Origin: Sphingobacteriaceae bacterium
GTDB lineage: Bacteria; Bacteroidota; Bacteroidia; B-17B0; Aurantibacillaceae
Reading direction: 5' to 3'
Length of the DNA: 64,000 bases
Assembly: GCA_016715905.1 (NCBI GenBank)
Contig: JADJXI010000003.1
Location: forward strand, 834,039 to 898,038
Part shown: piece after piece, positions 8,443 to 18,290 of the stretch
Layout: each line of letters begins with the position of its first letter
Position numbering within the stretch: the first letter of the stretch is position 1
Translations under genes and position numbers: made by a program
The notes under the pieces: model-generated
The model's input: the letters and a program-made list of their open reading frames with translations, nothing else
Databases searched by the model: none
What the model was told of the DNA's origin: nothing

Positions 8443-10476
8443 TTGAATGTTTTTTCACACATACCATTTTTAAGAATTCTGATTCCTTTTTTAGCGGGAA
8501 TAAGTTGTGCAGTACTACTTTTTGAAAACAATAATTTTACCCCATTTGTATTCATAATTATTTCAATTATTCTTTTTCTGTTTCTATTTGATAAATCTTC
8601 GGGCATTTCAAAAATAATTTTTTTAGCAGCTTGTGATTTATTTTTATTCTTTTTTGGCGCAGCAGTAATTCAAAAGAAGAATGTAGAAAACTGCAATACG
8701 TATTATGCGAATGCCATAAACATAAAAGAAAGAAATAAATTTCTGATTACTATAGCAGATTTACCGTTAGAGAAAGAAAAAACGTTAAAGTTGAAGGCAA
8801 AAGTACAAGGCGTTTTGGCCGGAAATAAATACAAAACTTCAACAGGGGATTTTATTGTTTATTTGAAAAAAACTCCAAATCAAAAAAGAATCAAAGCCGG
8901 TGAGCAATTTGTTATTGAGGCTAAATTATTGGAACCGCCATCACCTTTAAATCCTCTTGAATTTAATTACAAGAGTTATTTGCATAGGAATCAAATAAAT
9001 CATATTTGTTTTATTAACGAAAGTGAAATGTTTGCGGCAGCAACTACTTCAGGTTTAAATGTATTGCAAGAATGGGGGATACGTTTGAAGGAAATGATAC
9101 TCCAAAATATTAAAACTTCCGATTTGTCTCCGGAAGCTGTTGCCATTTGTTCCGCTTTAATCACCGGATATGATTCCGAAATTTCAAGAGAGATTTTGGA
9201 TAATTTTGCGCATACAGGGACATTGCATGTACTCTCTGTTTCGGGTTTACATACCGGTTTAGTTTTTTTAACCTTGTCTTTTTTATTTAGCTTTTTTGAA
9301 ATCAAAAGGAAATGGCCCGTACTAAAATTCATCTTTATTATTTCCGGATTATGGTTGCTGGCTTTAATTACCGGTTTTGCACCTCCGGTAACTAGAGCGG
9401 TGCTTATGTTTAGTATTTTAGGTATAGGTCAACTTTTTTTTAAGAATAACGCCAGAAATAGTATTAATATTTTATTTTTTTCTGCCTTTTTACTTTTATT
9501 GTTAGATCCCTATTTATTGTTTGACGTTGGTTTTCAACTAAGTTATTCGGCTGTGTTTGGAATTATTTATTTGCATCCAAAATTTACAACTCTAATTACA
9601 ACACAAAACAAAGCATTATGTTATTTAATGAATGCAAGTTTTACTTCTTTGGCTGCAACCATAACCACGCTGCCATTTACCTTATTGTATTTTAAACAAT
9701 TTCCACTATGGTTTATACTTTGTAATTTATTAATAGTGCCTCTTACTTTTGTTTTAATGATTTTGGTTTTGCCGGTAATTTTTAAACTTAAGTTCACAAT
9801 TTATATAATCAATAAATTGGTAGTATTTATGCTTGGATTTATTACTTGGTTCAATAATCCGGCAATTGGTTATATTGATAATATAGATTTTAATTCTGTT
9901 GATTTTATTTTCCTGAGTATTTTATTACTTTTAGTATTTCAGATTTTCCGTAGCAGATCCTATCGCAGCGTAGTTTCTTTTTTTGCACTTCTCATAATCT
10001 GGCAGTTTAATTCGGTCATTCAGGCGTACTATGCCAAAAGTTCAAGTCAGTTTACTACTTATCATATCAAAAATAAATCTATAGCTTCGATTAAAAATAC
10101 AATGTTCACATATATAAATCCGCATGAAAAAAGCGATTATAATTTTCATATTCGCAATCACATTATTTCATTTAATCATGCCCAGGTTTATACAAAAGAG
10201 TTTAACCGCATTCAAATGCCGGGAAGTGAAATACAAATTTTGGGTAAACACGCATTACCCTTTGGGGTAAATAATCCGTTGAATAAAACAATACTTATTA
10301 CAAACAATTATCAGTTATCTGAAAAATCATTCTTAAATTTAAAAAATGTGCAGTTGGTCGTTTGTGATGGATCTAATTCATACACAACTTGTTTGCAAAC
10401 TAAAAAACTATGCCTGAAATATGGAGTTAATTGTTTTAGTACTTTTGAAAAAGGAGCTTATATAAAAGAGATTTAA
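8443..10476 (+). CDS. comEC: ComEC/Rec2 family DNA-uptake channel protein
   Basis: The frame opens at a TTG at 8413 that lies inside the preceding terminator. The TTG at 8443, giving 'MNVFSHIPFLRILIPFLAGI' and 677 residues, is the better start. After two N-terminal membrane helices comes a soluble DUF4131-type region (about 100-200). The competence domain follows, with 'SALITGYDSEISREILDNFAHTGTLHVLSVSGLHTGL' and many transmembrane helices to about 525. The C-terminal part has no HxHxDH metallo-beta-lactamase motif, so the nuclease-like domain of long ComEC proteins is absent. The family passes single-stranded DNA through the inner membrane during transformation. Its stop directly touches the next start. 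Confidence 0.92.
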   Translation: MNVFSHIPFLRILIPFLAGISCAVLLFENNNFTPFVFIIISIILFLFLFDKSSGISKIIFLAACDLFLFFFGAAVIQKKNVENCNTYYANAINIKERNKFLITIADLPLEKEKTLKLKAKVQGVLAGNKYKTSTGDFIVYLKKTPNQKRIKAGEQFVIEAKLLEPPSPLNPLEFNYKSYLHRNQINHICFINESEMFAAATTSGLNVLQEWGIRLKEMILQNIKTSDLSPEAVAICSALITGYDSEISREILDNFAHTGTLHVLSVSGLHTGLVFLTLSFLFSFFEIKRKWPVLKFIFIISGLWLLALITGFAPPVTRAVLMFSILGIGQLFFKNNARNSINILFFSAFLLLLLDPYLLFDVGFQLSYSAVFGIIYLHPKFTTLITTQNKALCYLMNASFTSLAATITTLPFTLLYFKQFPLWFILCNLLIVPLTFVLMILVLPVIFKLKFTIYIINKLVVFMLGFITWFNNPAIGYIDNIDFNSVDFIFLSILLLLVFQIFRSRSYRSVVSFFALLIIWQFNSVIQAYYAKSSSQFTTYHIKNKSIASIKNTMFTYINPHEKSDYNFHIRNHIISFNHAQVYTKEFNRIQMPGSEIQILGKHALPFGVNNPLNKTILITNNYQLSEKSFLNLKNVQLVVCDGSNSYTTCLQTKKLCLKYGVNCFSTFEKGAYIKEI

Positions 10477-11469
10477 ATGAAATTGAGGATTGGAGATATT
10501 GTTCGTTTTTTGAATGAAAAGGGCGAAGGAAAAGTAACGCGAATAAAAAATGCAACTACTGTTTACGTAGAGCTTTCTGATGGTTTTGAAATTCCTTATC
10601 CTGTAAAAGATTTGGTTCCAATTCATACTACTTTAATCTTAGATAAGGATACCGATAATATTGAAATGAGCACAGAACCCGGTGATGCAGATGCCATTTA
10701 TTTTATCATTGAGCCTGATCATGAACTCGAATTATTGGTGAACGAATATCGTTTATTTATTTACAATGCTTCTTCTTTTCAAATGCTATATACGTATTCA
10801 ATTAAAGAAGGGGAGTATTATCAAACGCTTAAGCATGGAGAATTAGGGGCCTATCAAAAAGTACTTTTGAAGCAAGTTAAACTTAGTTTTTTTAAGGAAT
10901 TTCAGTATCATAAAATAAATTGTATTTTATTCAAAAATTCGCATTTCAAGGCTCAATTACCAATTGCCGAAATATTAAGTATTAATGAACAGGTACTGAA
11001 AACGGAAAAGAAAATACAGCACGATGAATTTAAAAATCCGGTTTACGGGTTTATTTTAAAGGAAGAATTTTATAATACTAAAGAGGTTTTACAAACTTTA
11101 AACGAAGAGGATATTAAAAGGATAGCAGCTATAAAAGAGTTTAAATCTTCTGTTTCAGTTTCCAGAAGTAAAAAGCAATACTTTAAGTCTTTGGAGAAGG
11201 AAGTCGATCTTCATATAGAAGAGTTAGTAAAGGATACTAAGGGTTTGTCGAGTTATGAAAAGTTAAATATTCAACTGGAACGATTTGAGAAAGAATTAGA
11301 TCAAGCCATCGAAAATAATTTAAAAAAAATTATTTTTATACATGGAGTGGGAAGCGGAAGATTAAAAGCTGAGATATTGCAAATTCTTAAAACGACTAAT
11401 GGTATAACTTTTCATGATGCACCCTATAAAGAATTCGGTTTCGGAGCTACGCAGGTCAATATCCTGTAA
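10477..11469 (+). CDS. DUF2027/Smr domain protein
   Basis: The 330-residue product starts with a small SH3-like module ('MKLRIGDIVRFLNEKGEGKVTRI', DUF2027). A central beta-rich region follows. The C-terminal Smr domain (about 235-330) has 'VDLHIEEL' and the 'IHGVGSGRLKAEI' loop. Smr domains, also found at the end of MutS2, bind or nick nucleic acids or act on stalled ribosomes. Its ATG follows the comEC stop with no gap, so the two are probably translated from one message. Confidence 0.88.
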   Translation: MKLRIGDIVRFLNEKGEGKVTRIKNATTVYVELSDGFEIPYPVKDLVPIHTTLILDKDTDNIEMSTEPGDADAIYFIIEPDHELELLVNEYRLFIYNASSFQMLYTYSIKEGEYYQTLKHGELGAYQKVLLKQVKLSFFKEFQYHKINCILFKNSHFKAQLPIAEILSINEQVLKTEKKIQHDEFKNPVYGFILKEEFYNTKEVLQTLNEEDIKRIAAIKEFKSSVSVSRSKKQYFKSLEKEVDLHIEELVKDTKGLSSYEKLNIQLERFEKELDQAIENNLKKIIFIHGVGSGRLKAEILQILKTTNGITFHDAPYKEFGFGATQVNIL

Positions 11470-11558
11470 TTCCCTTTGTGGAGTACTATGTGAACAACTC
11501 CCTGTCAATTTTTTCAATTTGGGATTATTTTTTACGATATTAGATAAACCTAAATTTT

Positions 11559-12773
11559 ATGATTCCATTTTCACCCCCAAGAATTGACGATAAAATTTGT
11601 GAAGCAGTTGTAGATGCTTTAAAAAGCGGATGGATTACAACCGGTCCGCGTACCAAAGAATTTGAAAATAAACTTACCGAGTACTGTGGCAATAAAAAAA
11701 CACTTTGTTTAAACAGTGCTACGGCCGGCCTGGAATTAATGCTGAGGTGGTTCGGCGTAAAAGAAGGGGATGAAGTTATTATTCCCGCTTATACCTATTC
11801 TGCTACTGCCAATGTTGTAATTCATTGTGGCGCCAAACCTGTTTTTGTGGATGTGAATTTCGATGATTTTAATTTAGATGTGAGTTTGTTAAGTGATTAT
11901 ATTACGGATAAAACTAAGGTAATTATTCCTGTTGATTTTGGTGGAATGCCTTGTCATTATAAAGTAATTAATGAATTGGTGGAAGTGTACAAGGATAAGT
12001 TTGTACCTGCAAATGAAGTGCAGAAAAAATTGGGACGCATTATGGTGTTAAGTGATGCAGCGCATAGTTTAGGTGCAAGTTTGCGAGGTAATAAAGCCGG
12101 ATCGCTAACTGATGTTTCTGTTTTCTCCTTTCATGCAGTTAAAAATTTAACTACTGCTGAAGGTGGCGCCATCGCCTTAAATTTTGATGAAAATTTATTT
12201 GATAATAATGAAATTTATAATGAATTATGCATCAAAAGTTTGCATGGTCAGAATAAAGATGCTTTAGCTAAAACTCAAAAAGGAAGCTGGCGATACGATG
12301 TTACAGAAGCGGGTTATAAATGCAATATGACGGATATTTCGGCTTCCATTGGATTGGTTGAATTGGCCAGATACGAGAATGATACTTTGGTAAAAAGAAA
12401 ACACATTGCAAATTTATATCACACTTTGCTGAAAGATGTTCCTAAAATTGAACTTCCTATTTTTCAGGATTCTATTCGTGAGAGCTCTTATCACCTGTAT
12501 CCTCTGCGAATACGTGGAATTTCAGAACAGCAACGCGATGCTATTATACAGGAAATTTTTGATAGAGATGTGAGTGTTAATGTGCATTTTCTTCCGGTGC
12601 CCGCCATGTCATTTTACGCGAATTTAGGTTATAAGGTAACAGATTATAAAACAGCTTATGATAATTATTGCAGAGAAATATCACTTCCTTTATACTACAA
12701 CCTCACGGACGAACAAGTGCAAACCGTAGCTCGCGCAGTAATTGAAAGTATTCAAAAAGTATTAAATTCCTAA
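11559..12773 (+). CDS. DegT/DnrJ/EryC1/StrS family sugar aminotransferase
   Basis: This is a PLP-dependent enzyme of 404 residues. It shows 'SGWITTGPRTKEFE', 'LNSATAGLELML', 'IIPAYTYSATANVV' and 'DAAHSLGA'. The Schiff-base lysine is Lys195 in 'FSFHAVKNLTTAEGG'. The family transfers an amino group to keto-sugar nucleotides, for example in bacillosamine- or perosamine-type sugars. The next gene is an undecaprenyl-phosphate sugar transferase, so the pair probably starts a surface polysaccharide or glycoprotein glycan. TAAATTTT directly before the ATG resembles a promoter element but is too close to serve this start. Confidence 0.92.
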   Translation: MIPFSPPRIDDKICEAVVDALKSGWITTGPRTKEFENKLTEYCGNKKTLCLNSATAGLELMLRWFGVKEGDEVIIPAYTYSATANVVIHCGAKPVFVDVNFDDFNLDVSLLSDYITDKTKVIIPVDFGGMPCHYKVINELVEVYKDKFVPANEVQKKLGRIMVLSDAAHSLGASLRGNKAGSLTDVSVFSFHAVKNLTTAEGGAIALNFDENLFDNNEIYNELCIKSLHGQNKDALAKTQKGSWRYDVTEAGYKCNMTDISASIGLVELARYENDTLVKRKHIANLYHTLLKDVPKIELPIFQDSIRESSYHLYPLRIRGISEQQRDAIIQEIFDRDVSVNVHFLPVPAMSFYANLGYKVTDYKTAYDNYCREISLPLYYNLTDEQVQTVARAVIESIQKVLNS

Positions 12774-12791
12774 AATAAGCTATTCCCTTCC

Positions 12792-13379
12792 TTGAAACGA
12801 GTTTTTGATATTCTATTTTCACTTTGCGGAATTGTTATTCTATTGCCTGTTTTTATTCTTATCCTAGTACTTATTTTATTAAATGATGGATGGCCTGTTT
12901 TATATAGACAAGTTAGAGTAGGGCAATGTAATCAGGATTTCACCTTAATCAAGTTTCGTACCATGAGAAAAAATTCTGATCTATTGGGTTTACTTACGGT
13001 TGGCGGACGTGATCCTCGTGTTACGGCAATAGGCTACTATTTGAGAAAGTATAAACTAGATGAATTACCTCAATTGTTTAATGTACTAATGGGACAAATG
13101 AGTTTAGTAGGTCCTCGTCCGGAAGTTCGAAAGTACGTGCAATTATATACAGATGAACAATTAAAAATTTTGAATGTTAAACCCGGGATAACCGATTATG
13201 CTTCTCTGGAATATTATAATGAAAACGAATTATTGGCTAAATCTGCTAATCCCGAAAAAACTTATATTGATGAAGTGATGCCGGCAAAATTAAATTTGAA
13301 TAAGAAATATGTAGAAGAAGCAGGAGTGCTAATCGATTTAAAAATAATTTTTCTAACTATTAAAAAAATATTAGCTTAA
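12792..13379 (+). CDS. Undecaprenyl-phosphate sugar transferase
   Basis: The 195-residue product has an N-terminal membrane helix ('VFDILFSLCGIVILLPVFILILVLILL'). The bacterial sugar transferase motifs follow: 'PVLYRQVRVGQCNQDFTLIKFRTMR', 'YLRKYKLDELPQLFNVLMGQMSLVGPRPE' and 'VKPGITDYASLEY'. It is a short PglC/WcaJ-core enzyme that attaches the first phospho-sugar to the lipid carrier at the inner membrane. The start is TTG at 12792, with no ATG in frame nearby. It lies 18 bases after the aminotransferase that probably makes its substrate. Confidence 0.93.
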   Translation: MKRVFDILFSLCGIVILLPVFILILVLILLNDGWPVLYRQVRVGQCNQDFTLIKFRTMRKNSDLLGLLTVGGRDPRVTAIGYYLRKYKLDELPQLFNVLMGQMSLVGPRPEVRKYVQLYTDEQLKILNVKPGITDYASLEYYNENELLAKSANPEKTYIDEVMPAKLNLNKKYVEEAGVLIDLKIIFLTIKKILA

Positions 13380-13381
13380 AA

Positions 13382-13801
13382 TCAGGCCATCTGTTGTTCT
13401 GAATTTTGATTTAAAATATCTCGTAGCCATTCTTCGGCCTCTTCTTCTGTTTTAAATAATTTGGTGGGTACTTTAGGTTTATTAAAGTTGATATATACAT
13501 TTCCTAAAATTCTAACCGACATGGATTTAATAATTACCGCTTCAGCTAATCTACCCAACACGGGATTGTTAGCAGCGTATTCTCGGGCTTCTTTGGTGGC
13601 TGAAGTACGTGCACCTGCTATCACCAGAATTACATGTCTCTTGCCCAGGGTGATTTTAGCATATAATTCCCGCTGTGCAATGATATCCTCCAACTCCATT
13701 TCAGAATCATTATCTAAAATTGTTTTAATGAAACTGCTGTCATTATAAAATACAGTTGCGTAATTTGTTCTTATGGAGTTGGTATATGGTGTTGAACTCA
13801 A
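13382..13801 (-). CDS. SpoIIAA/STAS-like small protein
   Basis: The 139-residue product shows 'GKRHVILVIAGARTSATKEAREYAANNPVLGRLAEAVIIKSMSVRILGNVYINFNKPKVPTKLFKTEEEAEEWL'. This resembles the SpoIIAA-like (STAS-type) proteins of Bacteroidota: an alternating beta/alpha fold, 'A...VI' strand signatures and a terminal helix with an acidic 'EEEAEEWL' turn. Family members are uncharacterised. It converges on the sugar transferase gene with 2 bases between stops and is co-oriented with recG. Confidence 0.6.
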   Translation of the reverse strand: MSSTPYTNSIRTNYATVFYNDSSFIKTILDNDSEMELEDIIAQRELYAKITLGKRHVILVIAGARTSATKEAREYAANNPVLGRLAEAVIIKSMSVRILGNVYINFNKPKVPTKLFKTEEEAEEWLRDILNQNSEQQMA

Positions 13802-13835
13802 GATGTATTAAAAATACTAATTTATTTTTAGTTAC

Positions 13836-15932
13836 TCAACCTATTTTACTCCAGTCTTTTTTCGCTTTTGATAAGGTATTTAAACCTTGTAAAACCGCAT
13901 TGTTTTTTGGTAATTGCAAATTAGGGTCTTCTTCCAATAATATTTCAGCGCATTGCCTAGCCATTTGTAATATTTGACCATCTCTAGCTAAGTCTGCCAG
14001 TTTTAAATCCATTACACCACTTTGAACTGTACCTTCAATGTCGCCCGGACCTCTTAATTTTAAATCAACTTCACTAATTTCAAATCCATCATTCGTTCGC
14101 ACCATGGTTTCCAATCTGGTTTTAGTTTCCCGACTTAACTTATTTCCCGACATAAGTATGCAATAACTTTGTTCTGCGCCTCTTCCAACTCGACCTCTTA
14201 ATTGATGTAATTGGGCAAGTCCAAATCGTTCTGCGCTTTCAATAATCATCACTGAAGCGTTAGGAACATTTACCCCAACTTCAATAACTGTTGTGGCAAC
14301 CATAATTTGAGTTTCGCCCTTTACAAACCTTTGCATTTCTTTTTCCTTCACATCATTTTTTAATTTGCCATGCACAATACTGATTTGGAATTCAGGTGGG
14401 GGAAATTCATTCAATAAATGATCATATCCTTCTTGCAAATTTCTTAAATCCATTTTTTCACTTTCCTGTATCAATGGATATACAATATATACTTGTCGGC
14501 CTAATTTCACTTGTTCTTTTATAAAACCAAAAACTTTTAATCGCTGACTTTCAAAATAATGAACAGTTTTTATGGCTTTTCTGCCAGGTGGTAATTCATC
14601 AATAATACTGCTGTCTAAATCTCCGTACAAAGTCATAGCTAACGTTCTTGGAATTGGAGTAGCGGTCATAAGTAATACATGAGGAGGATGAATGTTTTTA
14701 GCAGATAGTTTAGCTCGTTGAGCCACACCAAATCGATGTTGTTCATCAATTACTGCTAAACCCAGATTTTTAAACTGCACATTATCTTCAATTAACGCGT
14801 GTGTTCCTATTAAAATCTGTAATTCACCGTTTAATAATTTTTCATCAATTATTTTTCTTTTTTTTGCCGGCGTTGAACCGGTTAAAATTTCAAAGCGAAT
14901 ATCCATGTCACCTAACATATTGCTAAAGGTTTCGAAATGCTGTTGCGCTAGTATTTCGGTGGGAGCCATCATGCAACATTGAAAGTTATTATCAATTGCA
15001 ATGAGCATACTCATTAGTGCTACTAATGTTTTCCCACTGCCTACATCACCCTGAATTAGCCTATGCATTTGTCGACCACTTCCGGTATCCGTTCTGATTT
15101 CTTTCAAAACTCTTTTCTGTGCGCCGGTTAATTCATAGGGCAAATGTTTTTCAAAAAAGGAAGTAAAAGCCTCACCAACTTTTTTAAAATGAAAACCAAT
15201 GCCGGTTGTTTTTCTGTTTTTATTTATTCGCAATAATCTCAGTTGAATGAAAAATAATTCTTCAAATTTTATTCGTTTTCGTGCTGATGTCATTTCACTT
15301 TCAGAATTTGGAAAATGAATTAGCGAATAGCTTTGGTATTTACTTATGAATTGATAATCGCTAATCATTTCCTGAGGAAATGTTTCCTGAATATTTTCCG
15401 GTTTTAATTGATCAATTAATATTTTCATTAATTTTCGAATCCCTTCGCTTTCCAATCCTTTCACCTTTAATTTTTCAGTACTATGGTATACGGGTTGAAA
15501 TGGGCTTCTGGTTGATAACGATTCTTCTGTTGCCATTTCAATTTCAGGATGTGCGAAATTTATTTTTCCGTTAAAAAATGTAGGTTTACCATACAAAATA
15601 TATTCTTTTCCACTCTGGAGTTTACTGGCCATCCAATGTTGTGCTTTAAACCAAACCAATTCAACTAGGCCGGTGTTATCTCTGAATAAAACAGATAAAC
15701 GTCCGCCTCTTTTCGGACCAACCATTTCCAGATGTTCAATTTTACCTCTTAGTTGCACGGGTCCGCTTTCCAAATTTATTTCAGCAATTTTTTGAAAGCT
15801 TGTTTTATCAATATATCGGAATGGATAATGCTCCAATAAATCTTTATAAGTAAAAATTCCTAATTCTTTTTTTAATACTTCGGCACGAACCGGACCAACT
15901 CCTTTTAAATATTCAATTGGGGTATCAAGCAT
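13836..15932 (-). CDS. recG: ATP-dependent DNA helicase RecG
   Basis: The 698-residue product has the full RecG layout. The N-terminal wedge/OB domain begins 'LDTPIEYLKGVGPVRAEVLKKELGIFTYKDLLEHYPFRY'. The superfamily 2 core has Walker A 'GDVGSGKT', the 'DEQHRFG' box and 'LMTATPIPRTLAMT'. The C-terminal helicase domain has 'ATTVIEVGVNVPNA' and 'GLAQLHQLRGRVGRG'. The enzyme remodels stalled replication forks and branched DNA. Length and motifs are complete. Confidence 0.97.
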   Translation of the reverse strand: MLDTPIEYLKGVGPVRAEVLKKELGIFTYKDLLEHYPFRYIDKTSFQKIAEINLESGPVQLRGKIEHLEMVGPKRGGRLSVLFRDNTGLVELVWFKAQHWMASKLQSGKEYILYGKPTFFNGKINFAHPEIEMATEESLSTRSPFQPVYHSTEKLKVKGLESEGIRKLMKILIDQLKPENIQETFPQEMISDYQFISKYQSYSLIHFPNSESEMTSARKRIKFEELFFIQLRLLRINKNRKTTGIGFHFKKVGEAFTSFFEKHLPYELTGAQKRVLKEIRTDTGSGRQMHRLIQGDVGSGKTLVALMSMLIAIDNNFQCCMMAPTEILAQQHFETFSNMLGDMDIRFEILTGSTPAKKRKIIDEKLLNGELQILIGTHALIEDNVQFKNLGLAVIDEQHRFGVAQRAKLSAKNIHPPHVLLMTATPIPRTLAMTLYGDLDSSIIDELPPGRKAIKTVHYFESQRLKVFGFIKEQVKLGRQVYIVYPLIQESEKMDLRNLQEGYDHLLNEFPPPEFQISIVHGKLKNDVKEKEMQRFVKGETQIMVATTVIEVGVNVPNASVMIIESAERFGLAQLHQLRGRVGRGAEQSYCILMSGNKLSRETKTRLETMVRTNDGFEISEVDLKLRGPGDIEGTVQSGVMDLKLADLARDGQILQMARQCAEILLEEDPNLQLPKNNAVLQGLNTLSKAKKDWSKIG

Positions 15933-16003
15933 TTTACTAATTTAATTACAAGCTTTTGTTGAAACAATTTATATGTATCAAATATTTTGGCGATTTATAC
16001 ACT

Positions 16004-16011
16004 TAAATTTG
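16004..16011 (+). promoter_or_regulatory. -7 element immediately before a start codon (TAAATTTG)
   Basis: TAAATTTG matches TAnnTTTG and ends 4 bases before the ATG at 16016. If used, transcription would begin at or beside the start codon, giving a leaderless message. Confidence 0.35.
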
Positions 16012-16015
16012 ATTA

Positions 16016-16681
16016 ATGCCACGCTTATTTCTAATAATGACATGCTTGTGTAGTTTAAGAGTGAGTGCTCAGTTCTTAGATACACTTCATAATGTGTTTA
16101 ATCAACGATCACATGTAGATGCGCGGCTTGAATCAAGATACGGATTAATAAATAACACAGCTACCATGGTTAGGGGAGTAAGGTTAGGTATTGCATTTAA
16201 TAGAAAGTTGAGATTAGGTGGAGGGTTAAGTTGGTTAAATACAAATTATTTTGAGCGACGTATTTTAATACAGGAAAATAATGAAGTTATTATTACAGAT
16301 AGATATTTAAAATTTGCATACTTGTGTTTTTACGCAGATTTTGTTTTTCACAAAACAAAGAGATGGCAATTAAGCGTACCGATTCAGATTGGGGGAGGCG
16401 GTGCTTGGTATCAAGACAGGGCCAAATATGATTTAAATGCATACCCTAAGTATGCTATATTTTTGTATGAACCCGGAATTACCGTGCAATTTAAAATTTT
16501 CAGATGGCTTGGTTTGGGTTCGGATTTTGGGTGCAGAATGGTGTTGAAGGATAAAAGAATTACTGAACGAATAAGCTCTCCAATAATCAGTTTGAAGTTA
16601 ATGCTTTGGCCTGATCAACTTTATTATTTGTTGTTTCCGAAATCTAAAATGAGTACAAAAAAAGGTCCGGCTGTTTGGTAA
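16016..16681 (+). CDS. Predicted outer-membrane-type hypothetical protein
   Basis: I do not recognise this 221-residue protein. It starts with a signal peptide ('MPRLFLIMTCLCSLRVSAQ'). The rest alternates polar and aromatic/hydrophobic residues in short strands ('GLINNTATMVRGVRLGIAFNRKLRLGGGLSWLN', 'WQLSVPIQIGGGGAWYQ', 'WLGLGSDFGCRMVL'), which suggests a small outer-membrane beta barrel. Its stop abuts the stop of the convergent 16682-17029 gene. Confidence 0.6.
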   Translation: MPRLFLIMTCLCSLRVSAQFLDTLHNVFNQRSHVDARLESRYGLINNTATMVRGVRLGIAFNRKLRLGGGLSWLNTNYFERRILIQENNEVIITDRYLKFAYLCFYADFVFHKTKRWQLSVPIQIGGGGAWYQDRAKYDLNAYPKYAIFLYEPGITVQFKIFRWLGLGSDFGCRMVLKDKRITERISSPIISLKLMLWPDQLYYLLFPKSKMSTKKGPAVW

Positions 16682-17029
16682 CTAATCTGAAATTTTTACT
16701 GCTTCATAACACTTGAATTCACCGGCATTGCCCATAAATTCAGCATCAACATCAACAAGTCCAACCTTTTTTAATTGTTCTTTAGTTAAGGGTTTATTTA
16801 AAAACCAGCGGTCATCCTGAACTTTTAAATCAACATCTTTATTAATAAGAATTTGATTCAGTTGTTTTTGAGTCAGGAATAGAATTCCTTCTTCTTCATC
16901 TTCACTGGCTGCATCCAAAAGTGTGCCAACTAACTTAAGTTTAGGAACCTCAGGCTTGTATTTAAAGTCAAGTCCCTCTTCCGCATTTAATTCTATGTAT
17001 TGAATTCCGGTGATGTGAATTTCTGCCAT
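16682..17029 (-). CDS. Conserved hypothetical acidic protein
   Basis: The likely start at 17029 ('MAEIHITGIQYIELNAEEGLDF') gives 115 residues; six further codons upstream are open. It is acidic, with no signal peptide or membrane segment. Visible segments are 'PKLKLVGTLLDAASEDEEEGILFLTQKQLNQILINKDVDLKV' and 'KPLTKEQLKKVGLVDVDAEFMG'. I do not recognise a family. It is convergent with its right-hand-frame neighbour and co-oriented with the histidine kinase gene. Confidence 0.55.
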   Translation of the reverse strand: MAEIHITGIQYIELNAEEGLDFKYKPEVPKLKLVGTLLDAASEDEEEGILFLTQKQLNQILINKDVDLKVQDDRWFLNKPLTKEQLKKVGLVDVDAEFMGNAGEFKCYEAVKISD

Positions 17030-17143
17030 TGTAACAATTTTGTGCAAGTTTACTAAATATGGTCAATTCCTGCAATAAAAATGTTAAAAACCAATCAATA
17101 ATTATTAATAAAATGAGTGAATTTAAGCAGAACCATGGAATTA

Positions 17144-18220
17144 TCAGGTTCCCTGTTCCAATGAAAAAGTAAATGTTGTGCCTTTATCTACAACGCTTTC
17201 TACTTTGATAGATTTGGAGTGAACATCAATAATGTGTTTAACAATGGCTAGTCCTAATCCGGTACCACCCTGTTCGCGGCTTCGGCCTTTATCAATGCGG
17301 TAAAAGCGTTCAAACACCCTTGCTAAATGTTTTTCTTCAATGCCGGGTCCGTTATCTTTAACCTGAACCACTACGTCATCATTTAAATAATTAAAACTAA
17401 TTGTAGTTGTACCATCCTCTTTACCGTATTTGATACTATTCGTAATTAGATTAACCAATACCTGTCTTATTCTGAATTTATCGGCGTAAACCAGAATGGG
17501 CTTATCGTATTTTTTAGCTAATTCGAGTTTAATTTTCTTTTTAGCAGCACTCATTTCCAATGCTGCGTAAATATCTTTCGTTAGAACGGCAATATCAAAA
17601 TTATCCTTTTCCAGATTCAAATCACCGGTTTCCAGCTGCGTAATAGTTTCTAAATCGTCGATGATATTGATTAAACGATCAATACTTTTTTCTGTTCTTT
17701 TTAAGTATTCCATATTTATGGAATCATCGTGTAAACCTCCATGAATTAAAGTATCCACGTAACCTTGAATGTTAAATACGGGAGTTTTTAGTTCATGAGA
17801 AACATTGCCAATATATTCCTTTCTGTAACTATCCAAATTTTTTATTTGTAACAATTCCTTTTCACGGCTTAGTATTAATTCGTCAACTTGTTCATCCAAA
17901 TCGGCGAGGCTATCAATTTCCTCCAGTTGATTTCTGGCTTTGGGCAATTCTTTGTAAAGAAATTTGCTTTTAATTTTAGCACTTAGTTCATTGATTTTTG
18001 AAGCGATATCAATAAAATAAAAATAATAAAGTGTGATAATACTTACTACAAAATATATAAACAGGGATAAAAGGAAATAAGTAAGGTCAACATTAAATCT
18101 TCCGATTTTCAAAATAGTTAAGAATGCAACAACACTTAAAATACAACTGATTAAGCTTAAAACGAAAATCCGAACAGATATTTTACTTTTACCAGACAAA
18201 CTAAGAGTAAAATTAATCAA
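17144..18220 (-). CDS. Membrane sensor histidine kinase (PhoR-like)
   Basis: The 358-residue product has two close transmembrane helices (about 16-36 and 47-70). A linker helix and a HisKA domain follow, with phospho-acceptor His142 in 'VSHELKTPVFNIQGY'. The HATPase has an N box ('NLITNSIKYG'), G1 ('DNGPGIEEKHLARVFERFYRID') and G2 ('GGTGLGLAIVKHI'). There is almost no periplasmic sensor domain between the helices, so it may sense the membrane or cytoplasm. No response regulator lies beside it, so its partner is elsewhere. It lies downstream of atpC but a terminator separates them. Confidence 0.92.
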   Translation of the reverse strand: MINFTLSLSGKSKISVRIFVLSLISCILSVVAFLTILKIGRFNVDLTYFLLSLFIYFVVSIITLYYFYFIDIASKINELSAKIKSKFLYKELPKARNQLEEIDSLADLDEQVDELILSREKELLQIKNLDSYRKEYIGNVSHELKTPVFNIQGYVDTLIHGGLHDDSINMEYLKRTEKSIDRLINIIDDLETITQLETGDLNLEKDNFDIAVLTKDIYAALEMSAAKKKIKLELAKKYDKPILVYADKFRIRQVLVNLITNSIKYGKEDGTTTISFNYLNDDVVVQVKDNGPGIEEKHLARVFERFYRIDKGRSREQGGTGLGLAIVKHIIDVHSKSIKVESVVDKGTTFTFSLEQGT

Positions 18221-18235
18221 TTACATGGAATACGT

Positions 18236-18269
18236 AGAATAAAAAAACCCCGGGAGGATAATCCGGGGT
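18236..18269 (-). terminator. Terminator of the atpD-atpC operon
   Basis: On the minus strand ACCCCGG (18269-18263) pairs perfectly with CCGGGGT (18253-18247) and is followed by a run of T residues to about 18240. Confidence 0.88.
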
Positions 18270-18290
18270 GTACATTCTTTAATTTTCAAT